A stretch of DNA of 10,868 nt from JBBSGD01 sp038254435 (GTDB lineage: Bacteria > Actinomycetota > CADDZG01 > WHSQ01), in the NCBI GenBank assembly GCA_038254435.1, contig JBBSGD010000058.1, positions 1 to 10,868 of the forward strand. Direction: 5' to 3'. The notes beneath the pieces are model-generated. The model was not told where the DNA came from. It made no database searches and worked only from the letters and a program-made list of their open reading frames with translations. Positions 1 through 7,359 of the stretch are shown piece after piece. Position numbers and translations under genes: made by a program. Each line of letters starts with the position of its first letter. The stretch's first letter is position 1.

Positions 1-206
1 GCGAACTCGCCCGGAGATTGCCATGACGGGTAGCGGATGCCGCTGCTGGAGATGGCCAAGGACGGCTCATTCCCGTTGCCGCTTCCCGGGAGCAGAACCT
101 GCTTGTGAAACCCCGGCGCCCCCCCGGTCGCTCCCGATGCTGCAGGAGCTATCACCAGGGCAGCCCCCAGAGCTGCCAGTGTCAGTATCAGAGTTGCTCG
201 ACGCAT
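1..206 (-). CDS. Secreted Asp-box/sialidase-fold protein, N-terminal part (cut by left edge)
   Basis: Only the first 68 codons lie in the window. An ATG at 206 is preceded by a clear SD (GAGGAGGG, 6 nt or so upstream). The product starts MRRATLILTLAALGAALV, a short basic N-region and a hydrophobic core ending near PAASGA, which is a typical Sec signal peptide. The mature start contains NEPSLAISSSG followed by an R-Y-P-S-W-Q stretch. This matches the blade pattern 'EPSxAxxxxGxxYxxW' of Asp-box beta-propeller proteins, the fold seen in sialidases. It lies 70 nt downstream of another exported Asp-box protein on the same strand, so the two may be co-transcribed. The fold assignment is an inference from a short stretch; enzyme activity cannot be judged. 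The signal peptide and start are well supported. Confidence 0.75.
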   Translation of the reverse strand, partial: MRRATLILTLAALGAALVIAPAASGATGGAPGFHKQVLLPGSGNGNEPSLAISSSGIRYPSWQSPGEF

Positions 207-276
207 CCGTTCCCTCCTCGAGTTGTTGCCGATACTCTTCAGTGCCGTCTTTAAGTGACTCCTAGAGTGGATGTGC

Positions 277-2394
277 TCACGGGATGAAGTCGTACGCGCG
301 CGCGACGTCTATGAGATTGAACTCCGAGCCCGATGGGAACCCGCCGCAGGTGGGGGCGCACTCCGCAGAGACCGGGACCGTCATGGCGCTGGCCGTGACG
401 CTATAGAGCTTGTTGTTTATCGCTCCGGGCTCGGACACAGCGCTAGTCGGAACCGTGATGCTGATCGTGCCCGGAGCGGTGGCCGTGTAGCTGCACGACG
501 AGGTCAGGTCGGTCTGACCCGGATAGGTCAGCGACACACCGCCGCCTTCATCCTGAGCCGCGTTTTCCCCCGTCCAGCACGTCGGGGGGCCACCTGCCTT
601 GGACTCCATGTACACAAAGAAGTTCTTGCCGCCGTTCGGATCGGTGGTCGACGGCACGAGCCACTGCGTGTTCCACACGAGCGCGGTGTCTGTGTCCGTG
701 GTCGTGGGATCGGGAGCCAGGCTCCTGAGATCCTTCACCTTCATCGTAATGCGGTAGTGGGACGCGTCCGGCTTCGTCACCGAGGACCCGAGAACGTCCA
801 TGTTAGGTGTGTACGGGTCCACCATCCCGTTTGCTTCATATGAAGCATCTCCCGAGGGGTCGGCGACCGCGTTCGTGGGCGCCCCGCCCGTTATCGATGT
901 CCCCGCGTACACGCCCGTTCCACCTATCTGTCGCGTGAACATGCCGTGGGGGACAAAGGCCTCATCTTGGTTGTTCGAATCGGCGTAGGAGATGTTCGCC
1001 TCACCTTGCTTGCCGATGCGAAGTTGGATGAAGTCTCCGAGCGTGCGGTCTCCGCACTGACCAGCCATCACCGTTTGAATGCTCCCGTGGTGAACGAAAT
1101 GCTCGCTCGCCAGTGAGGGAGACTTGAACGACGGTGTCGCCGCGGTCCCATTGAGAGTCTGGGTCATCCACAAGCTCCAGTTCCCGTTTACACCGTCGGG
1201 GCCCGAGCATCCACCGAGCCCGGAGTCGGTTGCAGGCGTGCCGTACCAGGCGACGTCCACTCGTCCGGCATCCCCCGCCGCAGCCCACGCGAACACGTTG
1301 TTGCGGAGACCGGGTGTCGGAATCTGCACGGGCCGGGTCCAGTGGTCGCCCTCGTCTCGTGACGAGGACCAGAAGAGCTTCGTGTCGCCGGTGATCGTGC
1401 CGTCGAGGGCCGCAGGAGCCTGTTCCCAGACCGCGTAGAGGTTGCCGCTGCGATCGATGGCCATCGTCGGGAAGTTGCCACCGGTGCGGGAGCCGGGGAA
1501 CTTGGTGACGAGGCGATCCACGCAGCTGAGTCCCGTGGGGTCGGTAGTGAAGGGGACCTTCTGACAGCGGCCCATCCAGATGGAATCGAAATCGGCGTCG
1601 TCGTGGACGACGAAGATGTGGTTCGTGACTGGACTGACCTCGTCGTTGCCCATGATGCCCTCGTGACAAGTGCCATTCACGAATTGAGACGGGTTGTACT
1701 GCACACCCGCACTTTGACCCGTTGCATCCCCCGCAAGCGGTGAGCGGGCAAGGACCAGCTGGTTGTTGGCAACGAGGGGATCTCCGGCCTCGTCGCGGCA
1801 GACACCCGGGTCGCCGCCGACGATGTCGTACGCCTGGTAGATGTTGCCGCCGCTGAGCGGGTTCCCGTCGGTAGCCAACCACTGTCTGTCATCGGGGGTG
1901 GTTGCGACCGAGGCGCAGCTCGTTCCGGCGAAGGACCGTCCATGGTCGTCCGAACGCGCGGAGTCGAGGTTGGCCAACGTCAGATCGCTGAAGTAAAGGT
2001 GGCCTGCCGTGTCCGTGGCGAGCTCGGTGTCGCCGCCTCCCACCGGGCACGAGCCCGTCAGCTTTCCCGTGAGGGGCGCCGAAGCCGGGATGTACTTGAA
2101 CGTGCTGCCGCCGTCGAGGGAACGCCAGATGTTGCTGATCGTGGAGGAGAGTGACTCGGGAACGCTCGTGTAGACGCGTCCCTGGGGATCGAGCCTCAGG
2201 TCCTGCTCGAAGCCCGTCCCCGCTATGCCGCTGATGGTGGGGCGCCCGAACCGGGGCGCGGTCGACGATGCAGCCGTCGAAACCGCGCGCTGCACGTGCC
2301 GGGGGGCCGCGGTGGACATGGGTCCCAGGTAGACACCGATAACGGGGAGCATGACGACCAGCGCTGCGCCGATCGTTCGCAGATGCTTTCTCAC
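277..2394 (-). CDS. Secreted Asp-box (BNR-repeat) beta-propeller protein, 705 aa
   Basis: The GTG start at 2394 is set by an SD (AAGGAGG, 7 nt upstream). Residues 1-30 form a signal peptide (MRKHLRTIGAALVVMLPVIG, then APR). Residues about 60-500 carry blade-like repeats: DLRLDPQGRVYTS near 65, ELATDTAGHLYFSD near 124 and MAIDRSGNLYAVW near 311. Three Asp-box-like motifs follow the S/T-x-D-x-G-x-x-F/W pattern, at residues 92-99 (SLDGGSTF), 148-155 (SDDHGRSF) and 345-352 (SRDEGDHW). After about residue 530 the repeats stop and a separate C-terminal region begins, rich in Ser/Thr/Gly and likely a beta-sandwich. Many cysteines suggest disulfides outside the cell. I see no sortase motif or C-terminal membrane span, so it is probably released. 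The sialidase catalytic Arg triad and Tyr cannot be assigned, so glycosidase activity should not be assumed; a binding or structural role is equally possible. Confidence 0.85.
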   Translation of the reverse strand: MRKHLRTIGAALVVMLPVIGVYLGPMSTAAPRHVQRAVSTAASSTAPRFGRPTISGIAGTGFEQDLRLDPQGRVYTSVPESLSSTISNIWRSLDGGSTFKYIPASAPLTGKLTGSCPVGGGDTELATDTAGHLYFSDLTLANLDSARSDDHGRSFAGTSCASVATTPDDRQWLATDGNPLSGGNIYQAYDIVGGDPGVCRDEAGDPLVANNQLVLARSPLAGDATGQSAGVQYNPSQFVNGTCHEGIMGNDEVSPVTNHIFVVHDDADFDSIWMGRCQKVPFTTDPTGLSCVDRLVTKFPGSRTGGNFPTMAIDRSGNLYAVWEQAPAALDGTITGDTKLFWSSSRDEGDHWTRPVQIPTPGLRNNVFAWAAAGDAGRVDVAWYGTPATDSGLGGCSGPDGVNGNWSLWMTQTLNGTAATPSFKSPSLASEHFVHHGSIQTVMAGQCGDRTLGDFIQLRIGKQGEANISYADSNNQDEAFVPHGMFTRQIGGTGVYAGTSITGGAPTNAVADPSGDASYEANGMVDPYTPNMDVLGSSVTKPDASHYRITMKVKDLRSLAPDPTTTDTDTALVWNTQWLVPSTTDPNGGKNFFVYMESKAGGPPTCWTGENAAQDEGGGVSLTYPGQTDLTSSCSYTATAPGTISITVPTSAVSEPGAINNKLYSVTASAMTVPVSAECAPTCGGFPSGSEFNLIDVARAYDFIP

Positions 2395-2480
2395 TCACCG
2401 GCCTCCTTCAGGAGCGTCAACCCCATGGAAGTGTGACTTGCCACGCCCACACCCGAATGACTGTACCGAAAAGACCCCAT

Positions 2481-2500
2481 CTCTGACGAGCTCTGACGAG
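2481..2500. repeat. Perfect 10-bp tandem repeat upstream of the 705-aa gene
   Basis: The decamer ctctgacgag occurs twice with no gap (2481-2490 and 2491-2500), about 90-105 nt upstream of the GTG at 2394. This is where an activator or repressor site for the minus-strand gene would be expected. A related pyrimidine-rich pair (ctccttctcc at 2522-2531 and 2539-2548) lies a little further upstream. The repeat is seen directly; a regulatory role is only inferred from position. Confidence 0.4.
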
Positions 2501-2553
2501 GATTTCTCCACAGGAGTGGTTCTCCTTCTCCACTCTCACTCCTTCTCCGGGCA

Positions 2554-2599
2554 GAGGACGGGCCGGCTGCCTTGTTCCTGCGCATGCCGGCCCGTCCTC
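2554..2599 (-). terminator. Perfect 14-bp GC-rich stem-loop downstream of the ferritin-like gene
   Basis: The arms at 2554-2567 (gaggacgggccggc) and 2586-2599 (gccggcccgtcctc) are exact inverted complements around an 18-nt loop. The structure starts 17 nt past the TAG of the minus-strand ferritin-like gene, the right place for a transcription terminator. No U-tract follows the stem in either direction, so it is not a classic intrinsic terminator. High-GC actinobacteria often have such U-less stems after genes, where they may stop RNA polymerase or stabilise the 3' end. It also separates this gene from the downstream Asp-box gene. Confidence 0.55.
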
Positions 2600-2615
2600 G
2601 TCACAGGCTGAGTCC

Positions 2616-3413
2616 CTAGCCCTCGAGGACCTCGATCGAGAACGTATTGAGGTCGGGATCGGTGGGCGTCCGCTTGCTCACCTGATCGAAGTAGTAGAAG
2701 CGGCCCGGGCTGTCGCCCTTGGCGCCGAAGCCGATGCCTGCCGCCTGGAGCTGGGTGACGGCGACCGTGATGTCGTCGAACCCAGGCTGGCCGATGTTCG
2801 GAGCGCCTGGAGCCGTCTCCTTCTGCGCCTCCTTCATGAACACGCGGTCGTTGCCGAGCAACCCGAGCGACTGGCGGGCCAGCGCCCTGTGGACTCCCTC
2901 GACCCCCATGAACTCCGCCGCGCTCATGGCGAGCTTGGCAAGACCCGCGTGTGCGAACGAGCCCGTAGCGAGCAGATACGCGTTGACGAAGATCTGGTCC
3001 CCCACCTGCAGGGTGTTGAGAAAGTTCGTGCGGCTGGCGAAAACCGCGTCTGGGATCCAGATCTTCTTGGTGGCCGGCGATCCACCCAGACTCCTCAGCA
3101 CCTTGTAGTGAATCAGCTCCTCACGCGCCGCTGCTCTGACGTTTCTCTGGGTAACGGCGTCCCCGCCGAGGCCGCGCTCGGATCCCACCGTGTTGATGAT
3201 TGTTGCGAGCACCTCTGCGGTAGTCGCCACTGTGAGGATCTCGGCGGTTGTGTTCTTGGTATGGGAAGCGCTGGCGACGCCGGGAAGGCCGAGCAGGCCC
3301 AGTCCGCCGGCCGAGGCGAGCGCCCCCTTCACGAACTGACGCCGGGTGGCTGCCGGCTTGTCCGCGTACTGCTCTTCTACGGCTTTGGCGACGTAGTGCG
3401 ATGAATCGGTCAT
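2616..3413 (-). CDS. Tat-exported ferritin-like domain protein
   Basis: The product has 265 residues from the ATG at 3413. A GTG two codons upstream (3419) is in frame but overlaps the SD (AGGGAG at 3419-3424), so the ATG with its 5-nt spacing is preferred. Residues 24-29 read RRQFVK, a twin-arginine motif, followed by a Gly/Ala/Leu-rich core and a likely signal peptidase site in the VASAS stretch near 47-50. The export signal therefore implies folding in the cytoplasm before translocation. The mature part is helical with two ExxH motifs, E99-H102 (EELIH) and E172-H175 (EGVH), plus E67 and E167. This pattern fits ferritin-like four-helix bundles that bind a metal pair (Ferritin_2/Rds1-like group). 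No Glu is evident on the putative third helix, so metal binding and redox function are uncertain. It has its own promoter region upstream and a stem-loop after the stop. Confidence 0.85.
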   Translation of the reverse strand: MTDSSHYVAKAVEEQYADKPAATRRQFVKGALASAGGLGLLGLPGVASASHTKNTTAEILTVATTAEVLATIINTVGSERGLGGDAVTQRNVRAAAREELIHYKVLRSLGGSPATKKIWIPDAVFASRTNFLNTLQVGDQIFVNAYLLATGSFAHAGLAKLAMSAAEFMGVEGVHRALARQSLGLLGNDRVFMKEAQKETAPGAPNIGQPGFDDITVAVTQLQAAGIGFGAKGDSPGRFYYFDQVSKRTPTDPDLNTFSIEVLEG

Positions 3414-3537
3414 TGACACTCCCTTTTGGAGATTTGAGGGACACGATGCTCTTGCCGGGTCACGGCGCGGTTCTGCGGCGAGCCCCGCGACTGTGCCGAG
3501 GTGGTGCGCGCGGTGTGGGTCACCGAGCGGCGCGGCG

Positions 3538-3564
3538 TCAGGTTCGCATGGGCGGCCTCCTTCC
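3538..3564 (-). promoter_or_regulatory. Strong SD with three-codon ORF (leader-like) before the ferritin-like gene
   Basis: On the minus strand a nine-base SD, GGAAGGAGG (3556-3564), stands 6 nt before an ATG (3547-3549). The ORF reads ATG CGA ACC TGA, giving Met-Arg-Thr and a stop at 3538. The SD is the longest anti-SD match noticed in the window, better than that of the downstream ferritin-like gene (start 3413). Leader ORFs of this kind can control downstream genes through ribosome stalling or occupancy, but the role here is an inference. It could also be a chance match or the relic of a lost start. Confidence 0.35.
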
Positions 3565-3683
3565 GGCGGAGCCCCAACCGGTTGTGGTTTCCAGGCGCCT
3601 GCCCACAGGACGCGCCGCGCGTCCCAGCATGATGCTCATCATCCTCGGTTAGGTAGACCTCTCTGCGACCTTCGCCCAGGCAC

Positions 3684-3712
3684 ATGATACCTACCAAACC
3701 CTGGGTTGTTGA
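3684..3712 (-). promoter_or_regulatory. Candidate promoter of the ferritin-like gene with palindromic spacer
   Basis: On the minus strand TCAACA (3707-3712; 4 of 6 matches to TTGACA) and TATCAT (3684-3689; 5 of 6 to TATAAT) are separated by 17 nt. The spacer contains an odd palindrome, AACCC-A-GGGTT (3697-3707), which could be an operator. A start near 3677 would give a leader of about 265 nt containing the strong-SD mini-ORF. Promoter prediction by eye in GC-rich DNA is weak evidence. Confidence 0.35.
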
Positions 3713-3845
3713 ACGGGGGCGATTAGGGCCTTCCCGGATAAACCGGGGCACAGGCCTCGAGCCCCCCTCCCACCACCCCCCGTCAGGCACTCGAATCTCC
3801 ACGAGGGCCCTGCCAAAGGCAGGACCCTGCTCGTAGGCTTGTTGA

Positions 3846-6800
3846 ATGGTCGACTGCGCGAGATGCGGCACCAGCAATCCCGACAGCGTGAAGTTCTGCC
3901 ACGAGTGCGGGGCCTCGCTCGCCGAGTCGCAGCTCGCCCTCGGCGAGGAGCGCAAAGTGGTGTCCGTTCTCTTCGTGGACCTCGTCGGGTTCACCGCCCG
4001 CAGCCACGATGCCGATCCGGAGGACATTCGGGCCGCGCTCAGCCCTTACTACCGGCGGCTCAAGCGGGAGATCGAGCGCTTCGGGGGCACCGTCGAGAAA
4101 TTCATAGGCGACGCCGTGGCCGCGGTCTTCGGCGCTCCCATCGTCCACGAGGACGACGCCGAAAGGGCAGTGCGCGCCGCGCTGCGCATAACCGAGGTCA
4201 TCGGCGACCTCAACGACTCGAACTCGTCGTTCGAGCTTGCCATCCGCGCGGCGGTAAACACCGGCGAGACCGTCGTGTCTCTCAACCATCGCCCAGAGGC
4301 GGGCGAGGGCATGGTCACCGGAGACATCGTCAACACCGCGTCGCGCTTGCAGGCAATCGCGCCCGTCGGCGGCGTCGTCGTCGGTGAGAGGACTTACCGC
4401 ACGACGAGGCGCTCCATCGACTACGAGGCGCTGGAGCCGGTCACCGTAAAGGGCAAGCCCGAGCCCGTCCCCGTGTTCCGGGCAGTCTCGGCGCGCGCCC
4501 TTTTCGGCATCGACGTCGAAGAGAAGCCCTCGACCCCGTTCCTGGGACGCGATCACGACCTCGACACGCTCAAGTCGGCGTTCGCACGAACGCTGCGCGA
4601 GTCTTCGGTGCAGCTGGTCACCGTCGTCGGCGTGCCGGGCATTGGCAAGACCAGGCTGCTCACCGAGTTCCGCACCTTCGTCGACGATCAGACGGAGCTT
4701 GTCTACTGGCGCCAGGGGCGCTCGCTCCCCTACGGTGAGGGCATCACCTTCTGGGCTTTGGGCGAGATCTTCAAGGCGCACGCAGGGATCCTCAGCTCGG
4801 ACCAGGCGGAGATTGCCCAGAAGAAGCTGCGCGAGATGATCGAGAGCTTCGTCGAGGACCCGAGCGAGCACGACTGGTTCGTGCACAGGCTCAGCCCCCT
4901 CGTGGGTGCGAGCCTCGAGGAGGTAGGGCGCCAGATCGGCCGCCAGGAGTTCTTCACGGCGTGGCGGCGCTTGATCGAGGCGATGGCTGCCCGGCACCCG
5001 ATTGTCCTTGTGTTCGAGGACCTCCACTGGGCGGACCCCGAGCTGCTCGACTTCATCAACTACCTCGAGGAGTGGTCTTCGGGAATGCCGATTTTGATCC
5101 TCAGCGCGTCGCGCCCAGATCTGTTCGACCAGCACCCCAACTGGGCCGGTGGCAAACGCAACGCGGTGACGCTCGGGTTGTCACCGCTGCACCAGGATGA
5201 GATGGCAGAGCTCATCTCCGCCCTATGGGACAAGGGGCAGCTGCCCGAAGGACTGCGCGCGTCGCTGCTCGATCGGGCGGGAGGCAACCCGCTCTACGCC
5301 GAAGAGTCTGTGCGCATGCTCGCCGAGCGCGAGAGCATTCAGGACGCGCCGAATCTTCTTGCTATGTCGGCCACCGACCTCCCCCTGCCGGACTCCGTGC
5401 ACGCGCTAATCGCCGCCCGGCTCGATGCTCTTGCCGCCGCGCTGAAGGCACTGCTCCAGGACGCGTCGGTGGTGGGCAAGGTGTTTTGGGAGAGCCCGCT
5501 CGAGTCGATGGCGCCTTCGCTGTCCGAGCCGGTCGCAGAGTCCTTGCACCAGCTCGCAGGCAAGGAGCTCGTGCGCTCTGCTCGCAAGTCCTCGATCGAG
5601 GGGGAGCACGAATACTCGTTTCGCCACGCGGTCATCAGGGACGTGTGCTACGGCGAGATCCCGCGCTCCTCCCGGGCTCGCAAGCATCGTGCGGTGGCGG
5701 AGTGGATCGAGGCGATGGCGGGAGATCGCGCCACCGATTATGCGGAGCTCCTGGCGCACCACTACGGCACCGCGCTGACGCTGGCGCGCGCCAGCAGACA
5801 AGCTGAAGAGGCTCGGGTTCTGGAAGCCAGCGCGTGTCGCTTCCTGCTCATGGCCGGCGACCGCACACAGCCCCTCAACCCAGGCAAGGCCGAGACCTAC
5901 TACCAGAACGCTCTTGGGCTGCTCGAGAAAAGCGATCCCGATTGGGCTCTTGCCCTGGCCAAGGCGACCGAGGTGTCGTGGCTGCTCGGACACTCGAGCG
6001 CGGCCGAGACCGAGGTCCGGTACGAGGACGCTATCGAAGCGCTGCTGGCGCACGGCAATCGACTGTGCGCGGGGGAAACGATGGTCAAGCTGTCCCGGGT
6101 CCTGTGGGAGCAGGGAGCGACTCTAAAGACGCGCTCCGCGCTGGCCGCAGCCGTCGACATGCTCGATGCAGAGCCGGCTGGGCGCGAGCTCGTCTATGCG
6201 TGCGCTCAGACCACGGGAGAGAGGTGGGCGTCGGGGCTGCCGCAAGAGTGCCTCAAGTGGGCCGCGAGAAGTCTCGAGCTGGCGGAGTCGCTCGGCATCA
6301 GCGATCAGGCGACACTGGCACGCGGGTACAGGGGCTGCGCGCGCTGCGACCTCGGCGACCCCGGCGGCCTCGAAGACCTTCGGGAGGCCGTCGATCAGGC
6401 GGTGGACTCGGGCTTCGGGCGCGAGGCCGGCATCCACCACAACAACCTCGGCTATCTCGTGTGGCTGATCGAGGGGCCGAGCAAAGCACTCGCCATCGAT
6501 CGAGAAGGACTGGACTTCGCGCACCGCCGGGGCCTCGTCATCGAAGCTCGGTGGCTCAAGCTGTCGAGCATCGAGGCGCTTTACGACCTCGGCGAGTGGG
6601 ACGAGCTGCTGTCGGTGGCCGACGAGATCATCGGCGTGAGCGGGGAGGTGGGGGCGGGGCAGGCCGCTCTGCTTGCCCTCATCGACAAGGCGGCTGTGTT
6701 CCGGTGGACGGGAGCCGACGAGGATGCTCGTGGCGCCATGAAGGAGCTCATGATCGAGGCAAGACGGCACGAAGACCCCAAGGTGCGGGTGCGGGCGCTA

Positions 6801-7277
6801 ACTGTCTCGTGCCTCATTGCCCGCGACACCGGCGATGTCGCCACGGTGGCCGCATTGAGCGCAGAGCTGGCCGAGGCGATCACGGCTCCATCGCTCGAGT
6901 GGGTGCGCTGTCTGACGGACACTGTGACGGTGCTCGTGACAACCGGCCGGGCCCAAGTCGTGACGGAGTTACTCCCGCGCATACCAACCGCCTATCCGCG
7001 CTATGAGCATTCGTTGCTGACATCGCGAGCCATCGTGATCGAGGCTGAGGGCGACTACGAAGAGGCAGCCGGGCTCTACGAAGAGGCAGCCGGGCGCTGG
7101 GGACGGTATGGGTCGGCCCTCGAGCGGGGGCGAGCCCTCGTGGGCCGGAGCCGCTGCCTGGCGGCGGCGGGACGCGCCGGGGAGGCGGGCGGGTCACTGA
7201 ACGAGGCGCATACGATCCTTAGTCGTCTCGGAGCGACCCCGCTGGTGGCCGAGATCGATGCGCTGCAAGGCCCTTGA
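3846..7277 (+). CDS. Zinc-ribbon class III adenylate cyclase / AAA ATPase / TPR signalling protein, 1143 aa
   Basis: The ATG at 3846 is fixed by an in-frame TGA directly before it (3843-3845). Residues 4-21 form a zinc ribbon (C4, C7, C18, C21). Residues about 36-215 are a class III nucleotidyl cyclase domain: metal-binding D45 (FVDLVGFT) and D89 (KFIGDAV), purine-selecting K85 and D160, and transition-state residues N163 and R167 (NTASRL). All are present, and the K/D pair favours ATP, so it should make cAMP. Residues about 230-520 are a STAND/AAA-type ATPase with Walker A at 262-269 (GVPGIGKT) and Walker B ending at D392 (IVLVFEDLHW). The FRHAVIRDVCY stretch at 592-602 is typical of this architecture. 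From about 640 to the end come helical TPR-like repeats. No membrane span is seen, so it is cytosolic; the ATPase-TPR part probably senses a ligand or partner and controls the cyclase. The full length is normal for the family. Confidence 0.93.
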   Translation: MVDCARCGTSNPDSVKFCHECGASLAESQLALGEERKVVSVLFVDLVGFTARSHDADPEDIRAALSPYYRRLKREIERFGGTVEKFIGDAVAAVFGAPIVHEDDAERAVRAALRITEVIGDLNDSNSSFELAIRAAVNTGETVVSLNHRPEAGEGMVTGDIVNTASRLQAIAPVGGVVVGERTYRTTRRSIDYEALEPVTVKGKPEPVPVFRAVSARALFGIDVEEKPSTPFLGRDHDLDTLKSAFARTLRESSVQLVTVVGVPGIGKTRLLTEFRTFVDDQTELVYWRQGRSLPYGEGITFWALGEIFKAHAGILSSDQAEIAQKKLREMIESFVEDPSEHDWFVHRLSPLVGASLEEVGRQIGRQEFFTAWRRLIEAMAARHPIVLVFEDLHWADPELLDFINYLEEWSSGMPILILSASRPDLFDQHPNWAGGKRNAVTLGLSPLHQDEMAELISALWDKGQLPEGLRASLLDRAGGNPLYAEESVRMLAERESIQDAPNLLAMSATDLPLPDSVHALIAARLDALAAALKALLQDASVVGKVFWESPLESMAPSLSEPVAESLHQLAGKELVRSARKSSIEGEHEYSFRHAVIRDVCYGEIPRSSRARKHRAVAEWIEAMAGDRATDYAELLAHHYGTALTLARASRQAEEARVLEASACRFLLMAGDRTQPLNPGKAETYYQNALGLLEKSDPDWALALAKATEVSWLLGHSSAAETEVRYEDAIEALLAHGNRLCAGETMVKLSRVLWEQGATLKTRSALAAAVDMLDAEPAGRELVYACAQTTGERWASGLPQECLKWAARSLELAESLGISDQATLARGYRGCARCDLGDPGGLEDLREAVDQAVDSGFGREAGIHHNNLGYLVWLIEGPSKALAIDREGLDFAHRRGLVIEARWLKLSSIEALYDLGEWDELLSVADEIIGVSGEVGAGQAALLALIDKAAVFRWTGADEDARGAMKELMIEARRHEDPKVRVRALTVSCLIARDTGDVATVAALSAELAEAITAPSLEWVRCLTDTVTVLVTTGRAQVVTELLPRIPTAYPRYEHSLLTSRAIVIEAEGDYEEAAGLYEEAAGRWGRYGSALERGRALVGRSRCLAAAGRAGEAGGSLNEAHTILSRLGATPLVAEIDALQGP
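7055..7095 (+). repeat. In-frame 21-bp tandem duplication inside the last TPR of the cyclase gene
   Basis: Twenty bases starting ctacgaagaggc at 7055-7074 recur exactly at 7076-7095, a period of 21 nt. They encode YEEAAGL-YEEAAGR, two copies of a seven-residue unit. Members of this family usually have a similar quasi-repeat here (pattern YxEAAxLYxEAAxRW), so the exact identity may reflect slippage or gene conversion between natural near-repeats rather than an added turn. The reading frame is kept. Confidence 0.7.
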
Positions 7278-7359
7278 CCGCCGCGACGCAGGAGCCGAAG
7301 ATGAAGTCGCAGCATGTGGGTTTGCGCAAATGTCGTCGGGCCGTCCTGGGAGGTCAACC

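Larger units (their letters stand above)
3414..3845. other. Divergent intergenic region between the ferritin-like gene and the cyclase gene
   Basis: These 432 bases separate two divergently transcribed genes. I find no convincing full-length gene; the long minus-strand frame crossing it is an antisense shadow of the cyclase gene. The left part (3414-3690) behaves like a long 5' leader for the ferritin-like gene, with a promoter candidate at 3684-3712 and a strong SD plus three-codon ORF at 3538-3564. The right part (3715-3845) is G/C-tract rich and must hold the plus-strand promoter of the cyclase gene, but no clear -35/-10 pair is visible there. The cyclase ATG is preceded only by a weak SD (TAGG, 3834-3837). 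Confidence 0.6.

Noticed and set aside
271..843. 190-codon plus-strand frame opposite the 705-residue gene
   Set aside because: Arg/His-rich shadow of a well supported secreted protein gene.
2391..2585. 64-codon minus-strand frame between the ferritin-like and Asp-box genes
   Set aside because: It spans the stem-loop and the presumed promoter, overlaps the next start and has no SD or recognisable domain.
3410..4027. Minus-strand frame whose TGA overlaps the ATG of the ferritin-like gene (ATGA)
   Set aside because: The overlap looks like coupling, but the frame begins antisense to the cyclase domain, shows no domain and no SD, and runs through the expected promoter region.
3783..5135. Long minus-strand open frame of 450 codons opposite the cyclase gene
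   Set aside because: It is the antisense of a clearly conserved cyclase/ATPase coding region, and its composition (runs of Leu, Glu, Arg, Val, Asp) is that of a GC-rich shadow. No SD or domain.
5834..7006. 390-codon plus-strand frame within the cyclase gene
   Set aside because: Its Arg/Gly-rich product is an out-of-frame reading of the TPR region, with no motif.
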